From an uncultured Faecalibacterium sp. (lineage in GTDB: Bacteria > Bacillota > Clostridia > Oscillospirales > Ruminococcaceae), in NCBI GenBank assembly GCA_934533135.1, contig CAKTBG010000011.1, forward strand, positions 1 to 64,000: a stretch of 64,000 nt of DNA, given 5' to 3'. Positions 32,817-40,599 of this stretch are shown here, one piece after another. The notes under the pieces are model-generated. The model did not search any database. It had not been told where the DNA came from and saw only the letters and a list, made by a program, of their open reading frames with translations. The translations under genes were made by a program, and so were the position numbers. Every line of letters starts with the position of its first letter. Position 1 is the first letter of the stretch.

Positions 32817-34163
32817 TTATGCGTTGAATTTTTTCTCATCCAGCAGGCCCTCGCTCTTGGCCACGCAGATGCTTGCGACCGCGTCACCGACGACGTTCAG
32901 GGAGGTGACCAGCATCTCAATGGGGCGGTTGATGGCAAGGATCAACGAATAGGCCAGCAGCGCGCTGTCGTTGACAAAGCCCACGCCGGACAGGATGGTG
33001 AAGAGGATGACAGCACCGGCACCGGGTGCGGCAGGGGTGCCGACCGAGGCCAGCAGTGCTAGCAGCGCGACCACCACCAGCTGAGCGGGGGTGACGGTGT
33101 AGCCCGCGCAGCCTGCGATGAAGACGGTAGCCACTACCTGCATGATGGCGGTGCCGTCCATGTTGATGGTCATGCCCAGCGGCAGAACAAAGGAGGCAAT
33201 GCTCTCATCCACGCCGAAATCCTCGGTGCAGGCCCTGATGTTCAGGGGCAGGGTGGCTGCACTGGACGAAGTGGAGAAGCCGAAGACCGCAACATTGGCG
33301 ATCTTTTTGATGAAGGTGATGGGGTTCTGCTTGGCACCGATGGCGATCACCAGCGGGTAGCCCACCAGCAGGAAGACGAAGAGCAGCACCACCGTGACCA
33401 CCACATACACCAGCGCGGGCTTGAGGTAATCAATGCCGTAGATGGCGAAGGTACGGGTCAGCAGCACAAAGACCGCAAACGGTGCAAAGTGGGTGACAAC
33501 AAAGTTCAGGAAGACGACCACCACATCGTTCACCTCGCCCAGCAGACGGCGCAGGGTGCTGGTGCGGCTCTCGCCCAGCACGTTCATGCTCAGGCCGACG
33601 GCCACGGCGAGGAAGACGGAGGACAGCACCGCGTTGTTGCTGCCAAACGCAGTGACGATGTTGGAGGGGATAACGTTCAGGACAACGTTCAGCGGATTGG
33701 AGCCGGTGGAACCGGTGGTGCCGGTCAGACCTTCGATGTGGGTGTTGAACAGCCCCATCGAATAGGTCGCATAGCCCACGCAGCTGGCCAGTGCCAGTGC
33801 CATGAAGGAGCAAAGCAGGAACCAGAAGAGGGTCTTAGCGGAGATGCGGCCCATCGTGCGGGTATCGGCAATGCTGCCAATGGCCAGCGAAATGGAGGTA
33901 AACACCATCGGGATGATGACCAGCTGCAACGCCTTGATGAACAGCTGCCCGATGATGTAGAAGATGCCAAAGGCACGCTCGGCACCTTCGGCCGTGATGT
34001 CCTGAAACAGCAGGTCGTTGATGGTCTGCCATACGCCGCTGTTGCCGGAAGCGATCAGCTTCTCCCGCAGGAACATGAAGGCCAGACCTGCTGCCAGACC
34101 GCAAACCAGCGAGACAGCCATTTTGCGGGCCAGTGCTGCACCGCTATTCTTGCTTTTTTCCAT
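32817..34163 (-). CDS. Dicarboxylate/amino acid:cation symporter (DAACS family)
   Basis: A 448-residue secondary transporter of the GltP/GltT/DctA family importing dicarboxylates or acidic amino acids with Na+ or H+. The serine-rich re-entrant loop FSTSSSAATLPL, the NMDGTAI motif and the SVGTPAAPGAGAVIL hairpin are present. Serine-rich and NMDGT motifs fit substrate/cation sites of the family, but the exact substrate cannot be read. ATG at 34163 with GAGGAGA upstream; a promoter with -35 TTGCAT (34242-34247) and -10 TAAAAT (34219-34224) lies 56 bases upstream. Confidence 0.93.
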   Translation of the reverse strand: MEKSKNSGAALARKMAVSLVCGLAAGLAFMFLREKLIASGNSGVWQTINDLLFQDITAEGAERAFGIFYIIGQLFIKALQLVIIPMVFTSISLAIGSIADTRTMGRISAKTLFWFLLCSFMALALASCVGYATYSMGLFNTHIEGLTGTTGSTGSNPLNVVLNVIPSNIVTAFGSNNAVLSSVFLAVAVGLSMNVLGESRTSTLRRLLGEVNDVVVVFLNFVVTHFAPFAVFVLLTRTFAIYGIDYLKPALVYVVVTVVLLFVFLLVGYPLVIAIGAKQNPITFIKKIANVAVFGFSTSSSAATLPLNIRACTEDFGVDESIASFVLPLGMTINMDGTAIMQVVATVFIAGCAGYTVTPAQLVVVALLALLASVGTPAAPGAGAVILFTILSGVGFVNDSALLAYSLILAINRPIEMLVTSLNVVGDAVASICVAKSEGLLDEKKFNA

Positions 34164-34218
34164 AATTGTCTCCTCATTCGTCATAATTCAATTGTGTGTG
34201 TATTTCGCATTCCGGTGC

Positions 34219-34247
34219 ATTTTACCATAGCTGCCCGACCCATGCAA
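34219..34247 (-). promoter_or_regulatory. Predicted promoter of the symporter gene
   Basis: Minus-strand TTGCAT (34242-34247), 17-bp spacer, TAAAAT (34219-34224). Confidence 0.55.
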
Positions 34248-34341
34248 GCGGAAACGCCATCATTTTGTCCATTTTTTCGCAATAGTATGACTTTTCCTGC
34301 AAAAACGGCGCGGTTTCTGGGGTTTTCCGCCCTAGCAAGCG

Positions 34342-34390
34342 CAAAAAGATCCCGGCTGCGCAGCACACTGCCGCGAAACCGGGATCTTGG
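34342..34390 (-). terminator. Terminator of the GGDEF/HD-GYP gene
   Basis: Minus-strand stem AAGATCCCGG / CCGGGATCTT around a GC-rich loop, followed by TTTTTG, about 55 bases after the stop codon. Confidence 0.8.
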
Positions 34391-34444
34391 ATCGTATGGA
34401 CTTTCGGCCGGTTCCGTTCGGCCGCAAACGCCTTCAACGCGTCG

Positions 34445-36373
34445 TCATTGGGGGTCCGCAGCCTCCGCCGGGGGCTGCAGCGCATCCGGCTTTTGCGGCG
34501 TGGGATGAAACGCCTCCAGCTCGTCCCGGATGCGGACCCGCACATCGCTCAGGCAGCGCAGCAGCAGCGGATTGAAGGCACCGCTGGCATCGTTTACCAG
34601 CACCTCCACTGCTTCCTCATAGCTGAGGGGGTTCTTGCCGCGCCCGCCCGTGAGCAGGCAGTCGTAAACATTGGCAAGCCCCACCACCTGCGCCGAAATG
34701 GGGATCTGCTCCCCTTCCAGCCGGTCGGGATAGCCCGTGCCGTTGTACCGCTCGTGGTGCCAGCGGCAGATCTCCCGCGCGATCCTGACCAGCGGCTCAT
34801 CCTGATACTCCCGCAGGCGGTTCAGCACCGCCACACCCAGCATGGGATGCTGGTGCAGTCTCTGCTTTTCCTCGGCGGTCAGCGGCCCGGTCTTGCGCAG
34901 GAGGCTGCTGCTCACCGCGATCTTGCCGATGTCGTGCAAGGCCGATGCGGTGGTGATGAGGGTGCGTTCCTCGGACGAGATGGCGTAACGGTCGGTGATC
35001 TGGACCAGCCGTTCCAGCAGGATCCCGGTCAGGATCTGCACCCGCTGGACGTGCTCGCCGTCCTCGCCATTGTGCGTAGCCGTCACCTGACTGAGGATGC
35101 CGATCATGATCTGGTCGTTTTTCTCCCGCTCGTAGAACTGCTGCGCCACCATGGTGCTCAGCTTCCGCTGCTTGGCGAAGAGGCGGATGGTGTTGGATAC
35201 CCGCCGCTGCACCACCCGCGCATCGAACGGGCGGCTGATGTAGTCCACCGCCCCCAGCTCGTAGGCGCGATAGGCCATGGTGTTGGAGTCCTCGCCGGAG
35301 ATCACGATGACCGGGATCTCTTCCAGCAGGCCGTGGCTGTTCATCCACGCCAGCACCTCAAACCCGTCCATGTCCGGCATCACGATGTCCAGCAGCACCA
35401 ATGCGATCTCGCTGCCGTGGAGTTCCAGCTGCCGCATACACTCCGCGCCGCTGGATGCCTCTACGATCTGGAAATTTTTGATCAGGATCGCCCGCAGGAT
35501 CTCGCGGTTCATCGCCGCGTCGTCCACCACCAGCACCATGGGCTTGGGCGGTTCGGCAGAGGTCTGGTCGAACAGGCCGGTGTCGTCGGTGACGACGGCG
35601 TTTTTCCGCCGCTTGGCCTGATACATCCGCCGGTCGGCCTGCCGCACAGCCTCTTCCACCGTGACGCCCGCCGACAGCACCCCGCCGATGCTGGCCGAAA
35701 GCCGGATCCGCTCGTAGCCGGGCACGATGGTCATGTTCAGATTTTTGTTGATGATCGCCAGCTTGCGGATAAACTGATCCCGGGGGATGTCGGGCAGCAC
35801 CAGCAGCAGCTCATCGCCGCCGTACCGCACCAGAAAATCCGTGCCCCGGATGTTCTTCTGGATGACGGCGGCCACGGTCTCCAGCACCTTGTCGCCGGCC
35901 TGATGGCCGTAGGTGTCGTTGCAGAACTTGAAATTGTCCAGATCGATCATGGCAACGCCCGCCGTCAGGAACTTGTGGCGCAGGTTGTCCTCATAATAGC
36001 GGCGGTTGTACGCGCCGGTCAGCGGGTCGGTATAGATCCGCCGGTCGGTGACGAGCTCCCGGTTCAGGCAGCCGTTCACGGCCTGCACCATCTCGATCAC
36101 GCTGGGCACGCCGTCCACTTCCACATACCGCGAAGTGGCATAGTACACCCGTCCGTTGGTCGCTTCCAGCTTGTTTTTCTGGCTCTTGTCGATCAACGCT
36201 TCCCGGCTGATGCAGCGGGTGCAGGGGTGCTCGTCCTTCCATGGGGGCGAGCACGGCTCCTTTTCCAGCGTTTCTTTGGTCAGGAGCCGCACCACATCGT
36301 ACACCTTGCGGTAACAGGCCATTTCTTCCTCCGCCTGCTGATGGGTCAACTGGATCGTATTTTGGTCGGGCAT
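34445..36373 (-). CDS. GGDEF-REC-HD-GYP signalling protein
   Basis: A 642-residue cytoplasmic protein with four parts. (1) An N-terminal PAS-like region with cysteines C41, C51 and C54 (HPCTRC), seen in many clostridial cyclases. (2) A GGDEF domain (about 112-260) with active-site GGDEL at 185-189 and an inhibitory I-site RGTD at 176-179. (3) A response-regulator receiver domain (about 278-400) with phosphoacceptor D329 (LLDIVMPDMDG). (4) An HD-GYP domain (about 415-620) with HD 480-481, HHE 539-541 and GTGYP 545-549. It should both make and break cyclic di-GMP, gated by phosphorylation. GGDEL is a slight departure from GGDEF; activity is likely but unproven. An Hpt protein gene lies just upstream. 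ATG at 36373 with AAGGAG upstream. Confidence 0.93.
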   Translation of the reverse strand: MPDQNTIQLTHQQAEEEMACYRKVYDVVRLLTKETLEKEPCSPPWKDEHPCTRCISREALIDKSQKNKLEATNGRVYYATSRYVEVDGVPSVIEMVQAVNGCLNRELVTDRRIYTDPLTGAYNRRYYEDNLRHKFLTAGVAMIDLDNFKFCNDTYGHQAGDKVLETVAAVIQKNIRGTDFLVRYGGDELLLVLPDIPRDQFIRKLAIINKNLNMTIVPGYERIRLSASIGGVLSAGVTVEEAVRQADRRMYQAKRRKNAVVTDDTGLFDQTSAEPPKPMVLVVDDAAMNREILRAILIKNFQIVEASSGAECMRQLELHGSEIALVLLDIVMPDMDGFEVLAWMNSHGLLEEIPVIVISGEDSNTMAYRAYELGAVDYISRPFDARVVQRRVSNTIRLFAKQRKLSTMVAQQFYEREKNDQIMIGILSQVTATHNGEDGEHVQRVQILTGILLERLVQITDRYAISSEERTLITTASALHDIGKIAVSSSLLRKTGPLTAEEKQRLHQHPMLGVAVLNRLREYQDEPLVRIAREICRWHHERYNGTGYPDRLEGEQIPISAQVVGLANVYDCLLTGGRGKNPLSYEEAVEVLVNDASGAFNPLLLRCLSDVRVRIRDELEAFHPTPQKPDALQPPAEAADPQ

Positions 36374-36521
36374 GGAGATGCTCCTTTGCTTCTCGATGAT
36401 CCACAGCAGCGACGACAACATAGACAAGAGCAGGAGCACGTCAGTCGGTTGTTTCCGGGCGGTTCCTCCGTCTGCTGCTTTATTGTGTTGTGTTAAGATG
36501 TAATAGCAATTCTTAAATACA

Positions 36522-36550
36522 AGAATAGCACAATCTCTTTCAAAAATCAA
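36522..36550 (-). promoter_or_regulatory. Predicted promoter of the GGDEF-REC-HD-GYP gene
   Basis: Minus-strand TTGATT (36545-36550), 17-bp spacer, TATTCT (36522-36527), 140 bases upstream of the start. The leader of about 140 bases has no recognised riboswitch. Confidence 0.5.
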
Positions 36551-36654
36551 TCACATTGCATGAATTCCCCGCAATTTTACAGTTTTATTGAAAATCCGTT
36601 TTTGGTTCGCAGGCCATGCAGCGCGGCTTTCCCCCGCTTTGTACACAAACTCCA

Positions 36655-36702
36655 ACAAAAAACGGACGCCTCCGGCTGTACCGCCGTGGAGCGTCCGTTC
36701 GA
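36655..36702 (-). terminator. Terminator of the Hpt gene
   Basis: Minus-strand stem ACGGACGC-CC / GG-GCGTCCGT with an inner hairpin and a run of six T residues; separates the Hpt and GGDEF transcripts. Confidence 0.8.
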
Positions 36703-36736
36703 TCTTCTTTGTTGGGGAAAGGGTCTGGATCCCGTT

Positions 36737-37099
36737 TCACGTTTCCGGGTGTTCGCTGTATTCCCGGATGGCCTCTGCCGTGATGCCATACTGGGTCTGC
36801 ACTTCGGGCAGCAGGGCGCGGGCTTCCTCCAGCCGTTCCGCACGCAGCAGCTCGGTCATGGTGCAGAGCGGCTGGGCGAGGTTTGCGATGGCCAGATTCT
36901 GGCAGATGCCTTTCAGGGTGTGCGCCGCGCAGAACGCTGCTTTGACGTCGTTCTGTGCAAACGCCTCGCAGAGATTGTGATAGCTCGGGTCGTCCGGAAA
37001 TTTCTTCAGGAACCGCTCGATCAGATCCGCACTGTAAAACCGCCCGATCACATCCTTGTAATCCCCGCCCATTTTGTCGTAAGTTTCGCTCAGTGTCAT
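36737..37099 (-). CDS. Histidine phosphotransfer (Hpt) domain protein
   Basis: A 120-residue all-helical stand-alone Hpt protein that would relay phosphate between a kinase and a receiver domain. The phosphorylated histidine is H60 in AAHTLKGICQNLA, with an upstream acidic helix and the DVIGRFYSADLIERFLKKF helix typical of four-helix Hpt bundles. A longer frame upstream is not supported; ATG at 37099 has a weak GGAAGGG site. Its neighbour carries a receiver domain, so phosphorelay to that protein is a reasonable inference. No hybrid kinase is in the window. Confidence 0.85.
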   Translation of the reverse strand: MTLSETYDKMGGDYKDVIGRFYSADLIERFLKKFPDDPSYHNLCEAFAQNDVKAAFCAAHTLKGICQNLAIANLAQPLCTMTELLRAERLEEARALLPEVQTQYGITAEAIREYSEHPET

Positions 37100-37468
37100 A
37101 CTGCACCCTTCCCGGCTGATGTCAAAAGCCGTCTGTTTTACACGCATCTGTGTAAAAAAAGCCGCAATAGTACCCCCCCCCGGGAAAAAGAGAGCACCCA
37201 TTGCAGCCGAACTACCTTCTGCAGTTTCTGCCCCGGGAGGGAGATGCAAAAGGCTCCTAACTTTGCGTCCCTGATTCACATCAGGTTTGCCAAATTTCTT
37301 CAGTTTATTGATGTGTCCATCATACCACACCCCATACTGGAAGTCAAGCGTCCGGGATCTTTTTCCAGAAACGGGAACAAATCCCGGACAGGGGGCAAAA
37401 TGTGTTCTGGAAAGTCGGACTTATAAAAGAAATTTTTACAAAAGCGTGAATTTTCTGTGTCTTCACTA
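37100..37468. other. Intergenic region upstream of the Hpt gene
   Basis: No gene seen. It contains a C9 homopolymer (37173-37181) in the predicted Hpt leader and a 9-bp perfect inverted repeat GTCCGGGAT (37350-37358) / ATCCCGGAC (37381-37389) enclosing a smaller TTTCC/GGGAA hairpin, with no T-run. The repeat could be an operator or RNA hairpin for either divergent gene. Confidence 0.5.
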
Positions 37469-37498
37469 TGGACAGTTTTGTTCCGGACGTGTTAGAAT
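37469..37498 (+). promoter_or_regulatory. Predicted promoter of the NCS2 permease gene
   Basis: TGGACA (37469-37474), 18-bp spacer, TAGAAT (37493-37498). The leader contains a hairpin TTCCCGC / GCGGGAA (about 37512-37541) followed by TGTTTT, weakly terminator-like. No purine riboswitch consensus was found. Confidence 0.55.
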
Positions 37499-37572
37499 AG
37501 GAGCTGTTCGGTTTCCCGCTGCTGCACAGGCGGCGGGAACTGTTTTGATGAAGCAAATGAGGAGGAACTTTC

Positions 37573-38943
37573 ATGCTCGAAAAAGTCTTTCATCTGAAAG
37601 AGAACCACACCGATGTCAAGACCGAGATCATGGCCGGTATCACGACCTTTATGACCATGGCTTACATCCTTGCCGTCAACCCCAACATCCTGTCGGCCTC
37701 CGGCATGGACGCAAACGCCGTCCTGATCGCCACCTCGCTGGCCTCTTTCGTCGGCACCGCGCTGATGGCTCTGCTGGCCAACTACCCGTTCGCACTGGCT
37801 CCCGGCATGGGCCTGAACGCCTATTTCTCTTACACCGTCGTCCTGACGATGGGCTACAGCTGGCAGCTGGCTCTGATGGCGGTGTTCGTGGAGGGCATCA
37901 TTTTCATCGTCCTCTCCCTGACCAATGTGCGTGAGGCCATCTTCAACGCCATCCCCATGACCCTGAAAAGCGCGGTCAGCGTCGGCATCGGCCTGTTCGT
38001 CGCCTTTGTCGGTCTGCAGAACGCCAAGCTGATCGTCAACAGCGACTCCACCCTCGTCACCTACCAGCACTTCAAAGGCGAGACCTTCCACAGCATCGGC
38101 ATCGGTGCCATCCTCGCACTGGTCGGCGTGCTCATCACCGCCATCCTGCTGGTCAAGCGGGTCAAGGGCGGCATCCTGTACGGCATCCTCATCACATGGG
38201 TGCTGGGCATGGTCTGCGAGCTGACCGGCCTCTACATCCCCAACCCGGACGCCGGGATGTACTCCGTCATCCCCACCGCATTTGTCAGCTTCGACTTCTC
38301 CGCCCTCGGCAAGACCTTTGGTCAGGTGTTCAAGACCGATTTCTCCGGTGTGGGCATCCTGAACTTCTTCGCCGTCATGTTCTCCTTCCTGTTCGTGGAT
38401 CTGTTTGATACCCTCGGCACCCTGATCGGCGTTGCTTCCAAGGCCGATATGCTGGATGAAGAGGGCAAGCTGCCCCACATCAAGGGTGCTCTGATGGCCG
38501 ACTCCATCGCCACCTGCGCCGGTGCCGTGCTGGGCACTTCCACCACCACTACCTTCGTCGAGAGTGCTTCCGGCGTCACCGAAGGCGGCCGCACCGGTCT
38601 GACCAGCATGACCACCGGTCTGCTCTTCCTGCTGGCGGTCGTGTTCAGCCCCCTGTTCCTGACCATTCCCTCCTTCGCCACCGCTCCGGCTCTGATCATC
38701 GTGGGCTTCTACATGATGGGTTCCGCCCTGAAGATCGAGTTCGACGACCCGGCAGAGGGCATCCCCGCCTTCCTGACCATTCTGGCCATGCCCACCGCTT
38801 ACAGCATCTCTGAGGGCATCGCCATCGGCGTCATTTCCTGGACCCTGCTCAACCTCATCACCGGCAAGGCCAAGGAGAAGAAGATCAGCCCCCTGATGTA
38901 TGTGCTGACCGTTCTGTTCATCCTGAAATACATTCTGCTGTAA
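37573..38943 (+). CDS. NCS2 family purine permease (AzgA/PbuG type)
   Basis: A 456-residue, 14-helix nucleobase transporter of the AzgA-like branch of the NCS2/NAT superfamily, normally importing adenine, guanine or hypoxanthine with protons. Features include ITTFMTMAYILAVNP, ALAPGMGLNAYFSY, FSFLFVDLFDTLGTLIGV and GTSTTTTFVESASGVTEGGRTGL, all typical of this branch. ATG at 37573 with GAGGAGG upstream. Monocistronic with a strong terminator. Confidence 0.93.
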   Translation: MLEKVFHLKENHTDVKTEIMAGITTFMTMAYILAVNPNILSASGMDANAVLIATSLASFVGTALMALLANYPFALAPGMGLNAYFSYTVVLTMGYSWQLALMAVFVEGIIFIVLSLTNVREAIFNAIPMTLKSAVSVGIGLFVAFVGLQNAKLIVNSDSTLVTYQHFKGETFHSIGIGAILALVGVLITAILLVKRVKGGILYGILITWVLGMVCELTGLYIPNPDAGMYSVIPTAFVSFDFSALGKTFGQVFKTDFSGVGILNFFAVMFSFLFVDLFDTLGTLIGVASKADMLDEEGKLPHIKGALMADSIATCAGAVLGTSTTTTFVESASGVTEGGRTGLTSMTTGLLFLLAVVFSPLFLTIPSFATAPALIIVGFYMMGSALKIEFDDPAEGIPAFLTILAMPTAYSISEGIAIGVISWTLLNLITGKAKEKKISPLMYVLTVLFILKYILL

Positions 38944-38954
38944 ACTTCCTTGCA

Positions 38955-38996
38955 GCAAAAATGACTCCTGCCCGGCGGCAGGAGTCATTTTTTTCG
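38955..38996 (+). terminator. Terminator of the NCS2 permease gene
   Basis: Stem AAAATGACTCCTGCC / GGCAGGAGTCATTTT, 4-base loop, long T-run. Confidence 0.92.
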
Positions 38997-39041
38997 CCTC
39001 TTTGGGATCAAATGCAGTCGCAGTCTGCGCTTTCGAGGGTC

Positions 39042-39356
39042 TCAGCCGCCAAACAGCCCGAAAAAGCTGGTGTGGGTGAACCCCAGCACCAGAAACAGCA
39101 CGATCAGCGCAAGCAGCACCCCGATCAGGATGTCCATCTGCTTGACCGTCAGGGGGAACTTGTCGTAGATCTTCTCTTTGGGGTTGACGAAATTCGGGTC
39201 GCCGTTGTTCAGCAGCTTTTTGCCGCTCTCGCCTTTGTCCTGCGCAGCCTTCCATGCTTCCAGCTCGGCCTGCTCCTTGGCAAGCTCCGCTTCCCGCGCC
39301 GCCAACGCCGCCTCCCGCCGCGCAAGCTCGGCTTCTCTGTCTTTGTTTTCTGCCAT
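39042..39356 (-). CDS. Small coiled-coil membrane protein, unknown function
   Basis: A 104-residue protein not assigned to a family. Residues 1-45 are an Ala/Glu/Arg-rich heptad region (AELARREAALAAREAELAKEQ) that should form a coiled coil; a short polar stretch follows, and one membrane helix lies at about 75-97 near a Gly/Phe-rich end. The arrangement is that of a tail-anchored cytoplasmic coiled coil. ATG at 39356 with GGAGG upstream. It stands alone between the NCS2 terminator and a hairpin repeat. No function is proposed. Confidence 0.75.
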   Translation of the reverse strand: MAENKDREAELARREAALAAREAELAKEQAELEAWKAAQDKGESGKKLLNNGDPNFVNPKEKIYDKFPLTVKQMDILIGVLLALIVLFLVLGFTHTSFFGLFGG

Positions 39357-39461
39357 AGGTGGACCTCCGATTTGTTTGATTGGGTTTAGTATACCATATT
39401 TGCCGCTGACAAGAAAGGCAGGGCCCGGCATTTCACGTTTTACGCTGGAACTTTTCCGATC

Positions 39462-39516
39462 TGCCAAGGGCTCCCACTTTGGGGGAGCTGGCGAGCGAAG
39501 CGAGACTGAGAGGGTG
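39462..39516 (+). repeat. Dispersed hairpin repeat
   Basis: TGCCAAGGGCTCCC ... GGGGGAGC followed by a GCGAGCGAAGCGAG variable part and ACTGAGAGGG; preceded from about 39419 by a diverged copy of the segment before the 26.7-kb unit. Confidence 0.8.
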
Positions 39517-39523
39517 AAACGCA

Positions 39524-39556
39524 CAAACCGCCCACTGTTTTCCAGTGGGCGGTGCG
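39524..39556 (-). terminator. Terminator of the mgl operon
   Basis: Perfect 10-bp stem CCGCCCACTG / CAGTGGGCGG, 5-base loop, followed on the minus strand by TTTG; 27 bases after the mglC stop. Confidence 0.75.
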
Positions 39557-39582
39557 CGTGGTGCTCTCTTTTTTGCGGGGGA

Positions 39583-40581
39583 TTACTTCTTGGCGAGGTA
39601 CTTGCGGATATCAATGGCGACGGCCACGATGATGACAAGACCCTGCACGATGTAGGTGTAAGAAGAGTTGACGTTCATGAACTGCAGAGCGACCTTCATC
39701 AGCTCAAAGACCAGAACGCCGACCAGAATGCCGGGCACGGTGCCGACGCCGCCGGTGGTGGAAACGCCGCCGATGGTGGAAGCTGCGATGGCATCCAGCT
39801 CATAGCCCATTGCGGTGTTGACGGATGCGCCGCCGGATTTGGCAGCCAGCAGGCAGCCAGCCAGACCGAACATACAGGAAGCCAGAATGTAGATGCGGAT
39901 CTTGGTGGCCGCAACATTGACGCCCGCGACCTCAGCAGCAGCTTCGTTGCCGCCGATGGCGTACATATACTTGCCGTGGCGGGTCTTGTTGTACAGGAAC
40001 CAGAAGCAGGCGGCCACGATCAGGGCGATCCAGATCAGCACAGGCACCTTGAGGATGGTGTTGGAGGCCAGAGAGGTGAAGTTCTTGTTCAGGGAGCCGA
40101 TGGGGGTACCGCCGGTGTAGACGAGGCAGATACCGTAGACCACCTGCTGCATACCCAGCGTAGCGATAAAGGGCTGAACTTTCAGGTAGGAGACGACCAG
40201 ACCGTTTGCCAAGCCGAAAACTGCGCAGATGGCGATGACCAGAAGGAAGACCACCGGGGTGGGCAGGGTGGGCAGATTGGGATAGAACTTGCCCGCTGCG
40301 CCCTCGGTCTGTGCAAAGATGCAGGCGAGGCAGGCCGCAAAGCCCGCCAGACGGCCGGCCGACAGGTCGTTGCCGGTGGTGATCAGGCAGCCGGAAATGC
40401 CCAGCGCGATGATGTAGCGGATGGACACGTTCTTGAACAGGTTGATGATGTTCGCCATTGCGAAGAAGTTGGGGTGGATGATGCCGACGATCAGCGAGAC
40501 GGCAAGCATCAGGACGATGATGGCGTTGTTGCTGAGCCATTTTTTGACGGACTTAGCCGATAATTTCTTGGTAGCTTCCAC
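39583..40581 (-). CDS. mglC: Sugar ABC transporter permease (galactose/methylgalactoside type)
   Basis: A 332-residue permease of the RbsC/MglC family with about ten hydrophobic segments, ISGCLITTGNDLSAGRLAG and the EAA-like loop GGNEAAAEVAGVNV contacting the ATPase. The start is GTG at 40581, nine bases after AAGGAGG. It follows mglA by 18 bases. With MglB and MglA it forms a complete sugar importer. Confidence 0.93.
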   Translation of the reverse strand: MEATKKLSAKSVKKWLSNNAIIVLMLAVSLIVGIIHPNFFAMANIINLFKNVSIRYIIALGISGCLITTGNDLSAGRLAGFAACLACIFAQTEGAAGKFYPNLPTLPTPVVFLLVIAICAVFGLANGLVVSYLKVQPFIATLGMQQVVYGICLVYTGGTPIGSLNKNFTSLASNTILKVPVLIWIALIVAACFWFLYNKTRHGKYMYAIGGNEAAAEVAGVNVAATKIRIYILASCMFGLAGCLLAAKSGGASVNTAMGYELDAIAASTIGGVSTTGGVGTVPGILVGVLVFELMKVALQFMNVNSSYTYIVQGLVIIVAVAIDIRKYLAKK

Positions 40582-40599
40582 GATAGACAGCCTCCTTGT

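Noticed and set aside
37390-37572. Purine riboswitch in front of the NCS2 permease
   Set aside because: The conserved TATA...loop sequences of guanine/adenine aptamers are missing; only a GC hairpin is present.
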